In this document: positions 1 to 5,121 of the stretch, piece by piece
How positions within the stretch are numbered: position 1 is the stretch's first letter
How the letters are laid out: every line of letters starts with the position of its first letter
Source: an uncultured Collinsella sp.
Lineage (GTDB): Bacteria; Actinomycetota; Coriobacteriia; Coriobacteriales; Coriobacteriaceae
Reading direction: 5' to 3'
NCBI GenBank assembly: GCA_958453575.1
Contig: CAUDYH010000118.1
Coordinates: 1-5,121 of the forward strand
DNA length: 5,121 nt
The notes under the pieces: model-generated
The model's database searches: none
What the model saw: only the letters and a program-made list of their open reading frames with translations
What the model was told of the DNA's origin: nothing
Program-made: the position numbers and the translations under genes

Positions 1-301
1 AGTCGTCCTTCTCGTCAAACTCCTGGACCAGTGTCAGGCTGCCCGTAGCGACCTTGAAGGCCTCGCGACCCTCGACGTCGATCTGCAGGTCGTGATAGCG
101 CTGATGCGTCTCATAGTGAGCCTCAGCCTCGGGACGCGTCGTGGGAGACATGACGTTCGCAAAGACCTTCTCACCCAAAATCGGATGGCTGCCGACCTCG
201 AGCTGTGCCGGGTCGTTCTCCTCGAGCCAGTCGATCAGCACGTCGAGGCCCTTGAGCATTCCGCGGTATTCCTCGATATCGCCCAATGCACCGTAAATCA
301 T
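1..301 (-). CDS. YhcH/YjgK/YiaL family protein, 5' part (runs off the left edge)
   Basis: The first 100 residues of a protein whose family is normally about 150 residues long; the C-terminal third lies outside the window. The start MIYGALGDIEEY and the motif YETHQRYHDLQ (residues 63-73) match the E-x-H-x-x-Y-x-D-x-Q core of the YhcH/YjgK/YiaL (DUF386) family. Members are small cupin-like cytoplasmic proteins, including EbgC and the sialic-acid anomerase NanQ, and the His and Glu of this motif lie in the presumed metal/active site. The ATG at 301 is preceded by a strong ribosome binding site, GAGAGGGG (308-315), at 6 nt spacing. It is the last visible gene of the minus-strand sugar cluster, so an anomerase or sugar-isomerising role on a GalNAc-pathway intermediate is a reasonable inference. 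The exact substrate cannot be told from sequence. Confidence 0.88.
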   Translation of the reverse strand, partial: MIYGALGDIEEYRGMLKGLDVLIDWLEENDPAQLEVGSHPILGEKVFANVMSPTTRPEAEAHYETHQRYHDLQIDVEGREAFKVATGSLTLVQEFDEKDD

Positions 302-333
302 CTAAATCCCCTCTCGGATCGTTTATTTGGCAG

Positions 334-481
334 CTACTCGGTAAATGCATTACCGACGCTGTTGCCACCCACATACGTCTCGACCAGGGTAAGGTCGGGA
401 TTGAACACGACAAACTCGGCGTCGCGCCCCAGCATAATGCTACCGCACTTGTCGTCGACATGAGCTAGCAAGCAATGCCGG
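334..481 (-). pseudogene. Remnant 3' end of a second nagA (deacetylase) gene
   Basis: Between the lacC stop and yhcH, the minus strand encodes 43 residues ending in ETYVGGNSVGNAFTE and a TAG stop (336-334). This is the C-terminus of the NagA at 3192-4361: 35 of 43 residues are identical, with no gaps. By hand count 107 of 132 nucleotides match (about 81%), counting the stop codon. Most codon differences are synonymous (13 sense codons versus 8 amino-acid changes), so the two copies diverged while both were under selection. Homology ends at the stop codon on one side. On the other side the frame is lost just before Ala-His: removing a 4-base AGCT insertion near 463-466 would restore Pro-Ala-Leu-Leu-Ala-His, parallel to Pro-Ala-Arg-Ser-Ala-His in the intact gene. 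Beyond that the lacC stop follows directly. No in-frame ATG exists, and the catalytic domain is absent, so this cannot be a working enzyme. Confidence 0.85.
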
Positions 482-498
482 GGCCGACGCCCAGGCTT

Positions 499-1434
499 TT
501 ACAGCTCGGTCACGACAACGCCGTTGTAGACCTCGTCCCAACGGTCCATGACCAGATGGCCGGTCATGGGATCCATGGCATTGAGCTTGCCGCAGGTGTT
601 GGCGGTACGCAGCACCGTCTCGTCATCCGCGCCAGCAGCAATCGCATGCGCGAAGCCGGCAATGGTCGAATCGCCAGAGCCCGTAGCGTTAACGGCGGGG
701 ATATCGGGGGTCTTGGCGCGGAATGCACGGCCATTATGGAAGCCCACGGAGCCGGCAGCGCCCATGGACACGACGACCCAGGGGATATCGGAGAAGCGGG
801 CATCAGAGGCGAGCGCGGCGCGGAGCTCGTCCACATCGTCGGTGGTAAAGCTCGTGCCCAGAAGGCCGTTAATCTCGGTCAGGTTAGGCTTGACCAGCTC
901 GGGCTTAATTTCGGACTTAAGGGCGGCCTCGAGCGAAGCACCCGAGGTATCGAGCAGCACCTTGGCGCCGGCGTTCTCGGCAATACCCGTGATCTTGGCG
1001 TAGTAGCCCGCCTCGACACCACGGGGCAGCGAACCCGAGATGGTAACGACAGCGGCCTTGCTCGCAAGCTCGGCGAACTTGGCGGTAAAGGCATCGAGCT
1101 CCTCGGGGGCAATCGTCGGGCCGCTCTCGAGTAGCTCGGTCTGGTTGCCGGCGTGGAGGATGTTAAGGCAAATGCGAGTCTCGCCCTTGATGGGTACAAA
1201 ATCATTCTTAATGCCGTTGGCATCCATGAGCTCGGCCATGTAGGCGCCCATGTGGCCGCCGAGTAGACCGGTTGCCACAACGTCGTCGCCCAGCTGACCC
1301 AGTACACGGGCCACGTTGAGACCCTTGCCGCCGGCGGTCTTTTCGGGCGTCACACGGTTAACGTCGTCGATAATGAGCTCATCGAGCTGATAGCGTGTAT
1401 CGACGGACGGGTTCATCGTAACGGTGAGGATCAT
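499..1434 (-). CDS. lacC: Tagatose-6-phosphate kinase (PfkB family, LacC type)
   Basis: A 311-residue cytoplasmic sugar kinase, the usual length for LacC/FruK-type PfkB enzymes. It uses ATP to convert tagatose-6-phosphate to tagatose-1,6-bisphosphate. The N-terminus MILTVTMNPSVD carries the T-x-N-P-S-V-D block typical of LacC. The first PfkB signature is GGKGLNVARVL (35-45). The second is NATGSGDSTIAGF (249-261), giving the anion hole and the catalytic base Asp255. The ATG at 1434 follows AAGGAG (1441-1446) at 6 nt. It lies 59 nt downstream of the lacX-type gene on the same strand with no clear terminator between them, so co-transcription is likely. The main alternative is 1-phosphofructokinase (FruK), which shares these motifs. 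The lacX neighbour and the AgaS/NagA pathway favour tagatose-6-phosphate. The TAA stop abuts the nagA remnant. Confidence 0.85.
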   Translation of the reverse strand: MILTVTMNPSVDTRYQLDELIIDDVNRVTPEKTAGGKGLNVARVLGQLGDDVVATGLLGGHMGAYMAELMDANGIKNDFVPIKGETRICLNILHAGNQTELLESGPTIAPEELDAFTAKFAELASKAAVVTISGSLPRGVEAGYYAKITGIAENAGAKVLLDTSGASLEAALKSEIKPELVKPNLTEINGLLGTSFTTDDVDELRAALASDARFSDIPWVVVSMGAAGSVGFHNGRAFRAKTPDIPAVNATGSGDSTIAGFAHAIAAGADDETVLRTANTCGKLNAMDPMTGHLVMDRWDEVYNGVVVTEL

Positions 1435-1493
1435 TTTTAGCTCCTTATCTCGCAGGCTCCTTGTGCCTCGCGATACGAGTCGACAAAACGGAA

Positions 1494-2375
1494 TTACAGA
1501 ATCTCAATCGTGAACGAGCGAACGACGGTTTCCTTGGGCTTGGCGACAAGGCAGCCACGCTTATGCTCAAGCACGTCGTCCTCATCGGAGCAGGTCGAAA
1601 GGCCGCCCCAAGGCTCAACTGCCACAAAATCACCCTCGGGCTTGCTCCACACAATGAGATATGGGAAGCCCTCAAAGCTCAGGCGAACGCCCTTGTCCTC
1701 GCCCTTTTTGGAAAGCGTGACCTGGCGGCTCTCGAGCACGTCAAAGATGGTCTCCGCAAAATCGAAGAGCTCGTGCGACAGGGGCAGCGTCTTTCCCACC
1801 ATGGGGTTCTTGGAGCGCTTGTCCACGTCAATCAAGCCAGTCGAAGGGACAGCGGTGCAAAGCTCTGCAGCCTCTTCTTTCTCAAAGCGCAACTCGTAGT
1901 CCGTATAGGCCTCGCCCTCATCGAGCGGGCACCTAAAGCCGGGATGCCCACCGATAAAGAACGGCATGTCCTCGGTGCCCTCGTTGGTAACCTCATAGGA
2001 GACACGCACGGCGGCGTCCTCGAGCGTATAGCGGGCGACGAGCCTAAACGGATACGGATAATCGCTCAGCAACGCAGCGTTATCCTCGGACGCCAGACAC
2101 ACAGCCAACTCGTTCTCGCCTTGGCTCAGCAGCTTCCACTCCTGCTTGCGCGCAAAGCCGTGGCGAGCGAGCTTTACATGATGCCCGGCAAACGTCATGG
2201 CACTACCATCGCGCAGGCCTCCGCAAATCGGAAAGCAGACCGGCGCCTGGCCGGACCACACGGCGGGGTCACCCTGCCACAAGTACTCGCGACCTCCGGC
2301 CTCAATCGAGGTAAACGAACCACCAGCCGTGGACACCTTAATAGAAATCGAATCGTTGGAGAGAGCGTATTCCAT
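1494..2375 (-). CDS. lacX: LacX-type aldose 1-epimerase family protein
   Basis: A 293-residue member of the galactose-mutarotase-like fold. It closely resembles LacX of the lactococcal lactose/tagatose-6-phosphate operon in length and in landmark blocks: YLWQGDPAVWSGQAP (31-45), FPICGGLRD (48-56), RHGFAR (71-76), FIGGHPGF (140-147) and EPWGGLST (254-261). His72, His144 and Glu254 correspond to the two histidines and the glutamate base of aldose 1-epimerases. The role is anomer interconversion of a sugar or sugar phosphate; the substrate is unproven for LacX proteins. The start is the ATG at 2375, which has AAAGGA at 6 nt spacing. The open frame extends upstream to 2510, but that extra stretch has no family resemblance and runs into the divergent promoter region. 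Pairing with lacC mirrors the co-occurrence of lacC and lacX in the lac operon. There is no sign of truncation. Confidence 0.84.
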   Translation of the reverse strand: MEYALSNDSISIKVSTAGGSFTSIEAGGREYLWQGDPAVWSGQAPVCFPICGGLRDGSAMTFAGHHVKLARHGFARKQEWKLLSQGENELAVCLASEDNAALLSDYPYPFRLVARYTLEDAAVRVSYEVTNEGTEDMPFFIGGHPGFRCPLDEGEAYTDYELRFEKEEAAELCTAVPSTGLIDVDKRSKNPMVGKTLPLSHELFDFAETIFDVLESRQVTLSKKGEDKGVRLSFEGFPYLIVWSKPEGDFVAVEPWGGLSTCSDEDDVLEHKRGCLVAKPKETVVRSFTIEIL

Positions 2376-2381
2376 TGCCCA

Positions 2382-2388
2382 TCCTTTC
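2382..2388 (-). promoter_or_regulatory. Ribosome binding site of lacX (fixes the start)
   Basis: On the minus strand GAAAGGA stands 6 nt before the ATG at 2375. It supports that codon over upstream in-frame starts reaching 2510. Confidence 0.7.
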
Positions 2389-2465
2389 GAACAACTGCTT
2401 TTTGCTCGCAAGTACCCGTCTCGGCTCTGACCAATGGACAAACCCGCACGCTCATCGATGCGTCC

Positions 2466-2492
2466 GGTATCCCGGCCATGTAACGGGGTACC
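2466..2492. promoter_or_regulatory. Inverted repeat in the divergent spacer; possible operator
   Basis: GGTATCCCG (2466-2474) and CGGGGTACC (2484-2492) form an inverted repeat with 9-bp arms, a 9-bp spacer and one mismatch, which would be a G-U pair in RNA. It sits in the 156-bp spacer between the divergent lacX and flavodoxin genes, about 40 bp upstream of the flavodoxin start and 90 bp from lacX. Two half-sites spaced by 18 bp suit a dimeric repressor, but a transcribed hairpin is equally possible. I found no convincing -35/-10 pair in either direction in this spacer. Confidence 0.4.
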
Positions 2493-2518
2493 ATACAGAC
2501 ATTGATGCAATTACAGCT

Positions 2519-2524
2519 GAAAGG
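2519..2524 (+). promoter_or_regulatory. Ribosome binding site of the flavodoxin gene (fixes the start)
   Basis: GAAAGG stands 7 nt before the ATG at 2532. The earlier in-frame TTG (2502) and ATG (2505) have no such site and would add residues before the conserved first beta strand. Confidence 0.65.
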
Positions 2525-2531
2525 CCTTCTT

Positions 2532-3116
2532 ATGCGAACCATCATTCTTTATGCCTCACGCCACCACGGCAATACGAAAAAGCTCGTGGACGCCATCGTC
2601 GAGGCGCATCCCGAAATCGATACCCTCGACGTGAAAACACTCGGCAAAAACGAGTATCCCAACCTGCACGAATACCATCTGATTGGTGTCGCCACGGGCA
2701 TCTATTACTCCGAGATCGACAAGGACATGGCACGCGTGCTCACTAACGTGTTGCAGCCGCAGGACAAGGTGTTTGGCCTTATGACCTACGGTGGCAAAAA
2801 CAAGTGGTACGGCAAGGATATCGATGGCATCTGCCGCATGAGGCAGGCCATCTTTATGGGTGTCTACGGCTGCCCCGGCTTTGATACGTGGGGGCCGTTC
2901 AAACTCACCGGCGGTGTCCAAAAGGGGCACCCGACCGCTGAGGAAATTAAGGGTGCCGTCGACTTCTTCGACAAGATCGAAGACGAGTATGGAGACATCA
3001 TCGTCGAAGAGTACGCCAAGCGCGAGAAGCGCCTAGCATACGAGAAGGAGCATCCTGCAGGAGGCCTGGTGGCCGGCGTTAAGCGTACGGCAAAGAAAAT
3101 CGCTAGCAAGCTGTAA
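2532..3116 (+). CDS. Flavodoxin family protein
   Basis: A 194-residue soluble flavodoxin-fold protein, expected to bind FMN and carry electrons or act as a small quinone/flavin oxidoreductase. The first beta strand MRTIILYAS runs straight into the phosphate-binding loop SRHHGNTKK (9-17), matching the S/T-x-x-x-G-N-T pattern. A central LMTYGGKNKWYGK segment fits the second flavin loop, and the TWGPFKLTGG / KGHPTAEEI part is typical of this long flavodoxin group. The last 35 residues are a lysine/arginine-rich tail (KREKRLAYEKEH, then VKRTAKKIASKL) beyond the core fold, possibly an amphipathic helix. It is the only gene on the plus strand, diverges from lacX and converges on nagA, and ends in its own strong terminator, so it is an independent unit. 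Its link to sugar breakdown is unknown. The partner and the reaction cannot be named from sequence. Confidence 0.87.
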   Translation: MRTIILYASRHHGNTKKLVDAIVEAHPEIDTLDVKTLGKNEYPNLHEYHLIGVATGIYYSEIDKDMARVLTNVLQPQDKVFGLMTYGGKNKWYGKDIDGICRMRQAIFMGVYGCPGFDTWGPFKLTGGVQKGHPTAEEIKGAVDFFDKIEDEYGDIIVEEYAKREKRLAYEKEHPAGGLVAGVKRTAKKIASKL

Positions 3117-3147
3117 CTGTAAAGGTGCTTTTGAGCGTTTAACCCGT

Positions 3148-3190
3148 ACGGCGGGTCCGAGCAGATTCGGGCCCGCCGTCTTTTTCTTTC
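3148..3190 (+). terminator. Rho-independent terminator of the flavodoxin gene
   Basis: A 13-bp stem (3148-3160 with 3167-3179; one G-U pair) with a 6-nt loop, followed by CTTTTTCTTTC. It starts 31 nt after the flavodoxin stop and ends 1 nt before the nagA stop codon. The T-rich tail serves the plus strand. On the minus strand the same hairpin follows the nagA stop, but without a T-tract, so it would be a weaker stop for nagA. Confidence 0.92.
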
Positions 3191-3191
3191 G

Positions 3192-3323
3192 TTACTCGGT
3201 AAAGGCGTTGCCGACGCTCTGGCCGCCAACATACGTCTCGACGAGGGTGAGCTCATGGTCGAACACGACAAAGTCGGCGTCGCGACCCGGCATGATGCTG
3301 CCGCACTTATCCTCGATGTGCGC
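3192..3323 (-). repeat. Intact copy of the repeated nagA 3' end (partner of 334-465)
   Basis: The last 43 codons and stop of nagA align without gaps to 334-465 in the same orientation, at about 81% identity by hand count (25 mismatches in 132). No similarity is visible past the stop codon. The two copies bracket the flavodoxin, lacX and lacC genes. Confidence 0.8.
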
Positions 3324-4361
3324 GGAGCGTGCCGGCACCTCGGTTGCCATGCGAATGGCGATATCGGCGCTGGCGATGCCCCAGTCGACGATGTTCTTGA
3401 CGCCCTGGGCAAGCGTGAGCACCGAACCGGCAATGCTCTTGCCATCGGCGAGCCAGCACAGGTTGTCCTTCATGATGACGTCCATGCCGCCGCTGGTGTA
3501 GCTGCCCTCGGGCATGCCGCCGCAGCCCAGGCAGTCGGTGATGAGTACCGTGTGCTGCCAGCCCTTGGCCTGCAGCAGCGCCTTGATGGCGGCAGGGTTT
3601 ACGTGCTTGCCGTCACAGATGATCTCGGCGTAGGTCTCGGACGTGGACATAGCAGCACCCACGACACCGGGCTCACGGTGATGCAGCCCGCGCTGGCCGT
3701 TATAGGTATGCGTAAAGCAGCTGGCACCGGCGTTGATGGCAGCGATGCACTCATCGTAGGTGGCGTCGGAGTGACCGATGCTGGTCACCACACCCTTGGC
3801 GTTCAGAGCAGCCGCATAAGCAGCGGCACCGTCGCGCTCGGCCGCCATGGCGCTCTTAACGATGCGACCGCCCGCAGCCTCCTGCCACTGATCGAAGACC
3901 TCCTCGGAGGGGTCGATCAGATAAGCGGGGTTCTGCGCGCCCACGTGCTTCATGGTAAAGAAAGGGCCTTCCAGGTAGATGCCCTGAATGCGAGCACCGC
4001 AGAAGTCGGGGCCGCGACCCTCGTCCGCCTGGGCGATGGCGGCGCAGGCGTCCTTAATCTGCTCGACGCCATCGGTGAACGTCGTGGGCAGCCAGCTGGT
4101 GGTGCCGCGACGGGCGAGCTCGGTCGAGCTGATATCGATGCCCTCGGGATCGTTATCGGTAGTCGAGTGGTTATAGAAGCCATGGATGTGGGTGTCGACC
4201 ATACCCGGTGCGATCCACGATCCCGTGTAATCCTTAATCTCGCAAGAGGGCTCGTCGGCCTGCCAGGCGCCAAAGACGCCATCCTCGACCATAAGATAGC
4301 CGCCCAGTTGCGGGCCTGCCGGCAAGAAGAACTTGTCAGCCTTAATTGCGTACGTGCTCAT
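3192..4361 (-). CDS. nagA: N-acetylglucosamine/galactosamine-6-phosphate deacetylase
   Basis: A 389-residue metal-dependent amidohydrolase that removes acetate from N-acetyl-amino-sugar-6-phosphate in the cytoplasm; full length for NagA. Visible landmarks are DTHIHGF (56-62; His58 and His60 as first-site ligands), LEGPF (130-134; Glu131 metal ligand), IGHSDATY (195-202; His197), FTHTYNGQ (216-223; His218), the substrate-contact DGKHV (250-254) and LITDCLG (273-279; Asp276 as catalytic base). Because agaS and lacC flank it, GalNAc-6-phosphate (the AgaA role) is as likely a substrate as GlcNAc-6-phosphate, and sequence alone cannot decide. The ATG at 4361 follows AAGGAG (4367-4372) at 5 nt. A GTG at 4367 overlaps that site and is rejected. 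The terminator after agaS separates it from the upstream gene, so it probably has its own promoter in the 118-bp gap. Its 3' end converges on the flavodoxin terminator and is repeated at 334-465. Confidence 0.94.
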   Translation of the reverse strand: MSTYAIKADKFFLPAGPQLGGYLMVEDGVFGAWQADEPSCEIKDYTGSWIAPGMVDTHIHGFYNHSTTDNDPEGIDISSTELARRGTTSWLPTTFTDGVEQIKDACAAIAQADEGRGPDFCGARIQGIYLEGPFFTMKHVGAQNPAYLIDPSEEVFDQWQEAAGGRIVKSAMAAERDGAAAYAAALNAKGVVTSIGHSDATYDECIAAINAGASCFTHTYNGQRGLHHREPGVVGAAMSTSETYAEIICDGKHVNPAAIKALLQAKGWQHTVLITDCLGCGGMPEGSYTSGGMDVIMKDNLCWLADGKSIAGSVLTLAQGVKNIVDWGIASADIAIRMATEVPARSAHIEDKCGSIMPGRDADFVVFDHELTLVETYVGGQSVGNAFTE

Positions 4362-4366
4362 ATGCA

Positions 4367-4372
4367 CTCCTT
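4367..4372 (-). promoter_or_regulatory. Ribosome binding site of nagA (fixes the start)
   Basis: AAGGAG on the minus strand lies 5 nt before the ATG at 4361. The in-frame GTG at 4367-4365 shares its first base with this site, so it cannot be the start used with it. Confidence 0.75.
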
Positions 4373-4400
4373 GCTTCTAAAGCAGTTGACTGTGGTGATG

Positions 4401-4406
4401 CTTATA
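4401..4406 (-). promoter_or_regulatory. Candidate -10 element for nagA
   Basis: The minus strand reads TATAAG here (five of six to TATAAT), about 40 nt before the nagA start and just after the agaS terminator. No good -35 sits at 16-18 bp, since that position falls in the terminator T-tract. The call rests on the -10 box and on the need for a promoter downstream of the terminator. Confidence 0.3.
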
Positions 4407-4418
4407 CCCAGTCCATGT

Positions 4419-4461
4419 AAAAACAAAAAGCGCCCGCCCGCCGTTATGAGCGGACGGGCGC
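4419..4461 (-). terminator. Rho-independent terminator of agaS
   Basis: On the minus strand, a 12-bp GC-rich stem (4461-4450 with 4441-4430; one G-U pair) with an 8-nt loop is followed by TTTTTGTTTTT. It begins 18 nt past the agaS stop. It separates agaS from nagA, though read-through is possible. Confidence 0.92.
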
Positions 4462-4479
4462 CCTTACAGGGGGACGCGA

Positions 4480-5121
4480 TTAAGCGGTGAAGGGGTGAAT
4501 CGTCACGCCCTTGACCACGCGGTTGACCGTGCCGGTGGGGCTCGGCGTATCGGGCGTGTTGCCCACGCGCACGGAGTTGAGCAGGCTGATAGCCTGGGCA
4601 AACATCACGAACGGCAGGGCAAGGTAGCCCTCGGGAAGCGCCTCGTAGCCCTTAAAGGTAAAGGACTCGCCCTCGTAGACGGTAGCGCCATCCTGCTGAA
4701 CGGCAACGGTGTGCTGAGCGATCTTGTCGCCACCGATCTCGTTGAGGATGTCGATGTCGTACTGACGGGTGTAGGCGTCGTTGTTGACGAACACGAAGAC
4801 GAGCGTCTTATCGTCGACGAAGGACTTAGGTCCGTGACGATAGCCCATGGAGGTGTCGTAGGAAGTAGCGACCAGACCGTGAGCGAGCTCGAGGATCTTG
4901 AGCTGGCTCTCCTGGGCAAGGCCACCGAAGGAGCCAGAACCCAAGTAGGTCACGCGATTGAAATCGCCAGCGAGGTAATCGGCAACCTCGGACTCGCGAG
5001 CGATAACCTCCTCGCCCATCTTGGCGATGGTCTCGACCCACTCGGCCTTCTGCTCGTCAGAGGCAGTGTCGAAAATAAGGGTGGAGAGCAGGGTCATGCA
5101 GGTGTAGGAACCGGTCATGGC
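4480..5121 (-). CDS. agaS: AgaS-type galactosamine-6-phosphate deaminase/isomerase, 3' part (runs off the right edge)
   Basis: The C-terminal 213 residues of a SIS-domain sugar isomerase; about 170 N-terminal residues, including the first SIS domain, lie outside the window (family length about 385). AgaS converts galactosamine-6-phosphate to tagatose-6-phosphate and ammonia in the cytoplasm. Diagnostic blocks are AMTGSYTCM at the right edge, LGSGSFGGLAQES (opening the second SIS domain, about 4906-4944), SMGYRHGPKSFVDD (around 4822-4845) and the following NNDAYTRQYDIDIL, all characteristic of AgaS rather than of GlmS or NagB. The reading frame is open to the window edge, so the ATG at 5118 is internal. 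It supplies the substrate of lacC and is followed by a strong terminator before nagA. Being truncated, its regulation cannot be judged. Confidence 0.9.
   Translation of the reverse strand, partial: AMTGSYTCMTLLSTLIFDTASDEQKAEWVETIAKMGEEVIARESEVADYLAGDFNRVTYLGSGSFGGLAQESQLKILELAHGLVATSYDTSMGYRHGPKSFVDDKTLVFVFVNNDAYTRQYDIDILNEIGGDKIAQHTVAVQQDGATVYEGESFTFKGYEALPEGYLALPFVMFAQAISLLNSVRVGNTPDTPSPTGTVNRVVKGVTIHPFTA

Noticed and set aside
286..468. Small open frames on either strand across the lacC-yhcH gap, including a 96-codon minus-strand frame reaching 171
   Set aside because: They overlap yhcH and the nagA remnant in other frames. Only the frame matching the NagA C-terminus shows homology.
475..1134. 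A 219-codon Gly-rich open frame on the plus strand opposite lacC
   Set aside because: It is antisense to a complete PfkB kinase and has no recognisable motifs or start signal.
1435..1493. Weak hairpin in the gap between lacX and lacC
   Set aside because: The short GC matches around AGGC/GCCT do not form a stable stem and no T-tract follows, so no terminator is called.
1461..2483. A 340-codon open frame on the plus strand opposite the lacX-type gene
   Set aside because: It is the shadow of a gene with clear aldose 1-epimerase motifs, it has no ribosome binding site, and it runs across the lacX start into the divergent spacer.
2376..2531. Promoter boxes for lacX and the flavodoxin gene
   Set aside because: TGGACA, TTGTCC and TACCAT-like words occur, but no pair has good boxes at 16-18 bp spacing, so none is listed.
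3255..4490. A long open frame (about 411 codons) on the plus strand opposite nagA
   Set aside because: It is antisense to a full-length NagA with all catalytic motifs. Its translation is low-complexity in Gly/Ala/Val/Asp/His and shows no family pattern, as expected from the high-GC codon bias of the other strand.

Overview
The window holds part of a catabolic cluster for N-acetylgalactosamine (GalNAc) / galactosamine from a high-GC bacterium. The gene content (AgaS, NagA, LacC, LacX-type epimerase, YhcH), the GC-rich codon use and the clean AAGGAG-type ribosome binding sites suggest a gut Gram-positive. An actinobacterium of the Coriobacteriia (Collinsella-like) is my best guess, but it is inferred from general look and not proven here.

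Layout. All sugar genes lie on the minus strand, so read from right to left. The 3' part of agaS (5121-4480) ends in a strong terminator (4419-4461). Then come nagA (4361-3192), an oppositely oriented flavodoxin gene (2532-3116, plus strand) whose terminator (3148-3190) abuts the nagA stop, a lacX-type aldose 1-epimerase (2375-1494), lacC (1434-499), a broken-off second nagA 3' end (about 481-334) and the 5' part of a yhcH-family gene (301-1). lacX and the flavodoxin gene diverge from a 156-bp spacer that holds an inverted repeat.

How the genes fit together. By family knowledge, NagA removes the acetyl group from the 6-phosphorylated amino sugar. AgaS deaminates and isomerises galactosamine-6-phosphate to tagatose-6-phosphate. 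LacC phosphorylates that to tagatose-1,6-bisphosphate. The LacX-type epimerase and the YhcH protein probably interconvert sugar anomers. The uptake system, aldolase and regulator are not in the window and may lie outside it. The flavodoxin has no obvious role in the route.

The most unusual structure is the second nagA 3' end. It has about 81% nucleotide identity to the end of the intact gene, with homology stopping at the stop codon. The segment carrying flavodoxin, lacX and lacC is therefore bracketed by direct repeats of a nagA 3' end, which points to a past duplication/deletion or an insertion into nagA. I see no CRISPR array, tRNA, rRNA, insertion sequence or integrase, and no clearly undescribed system.
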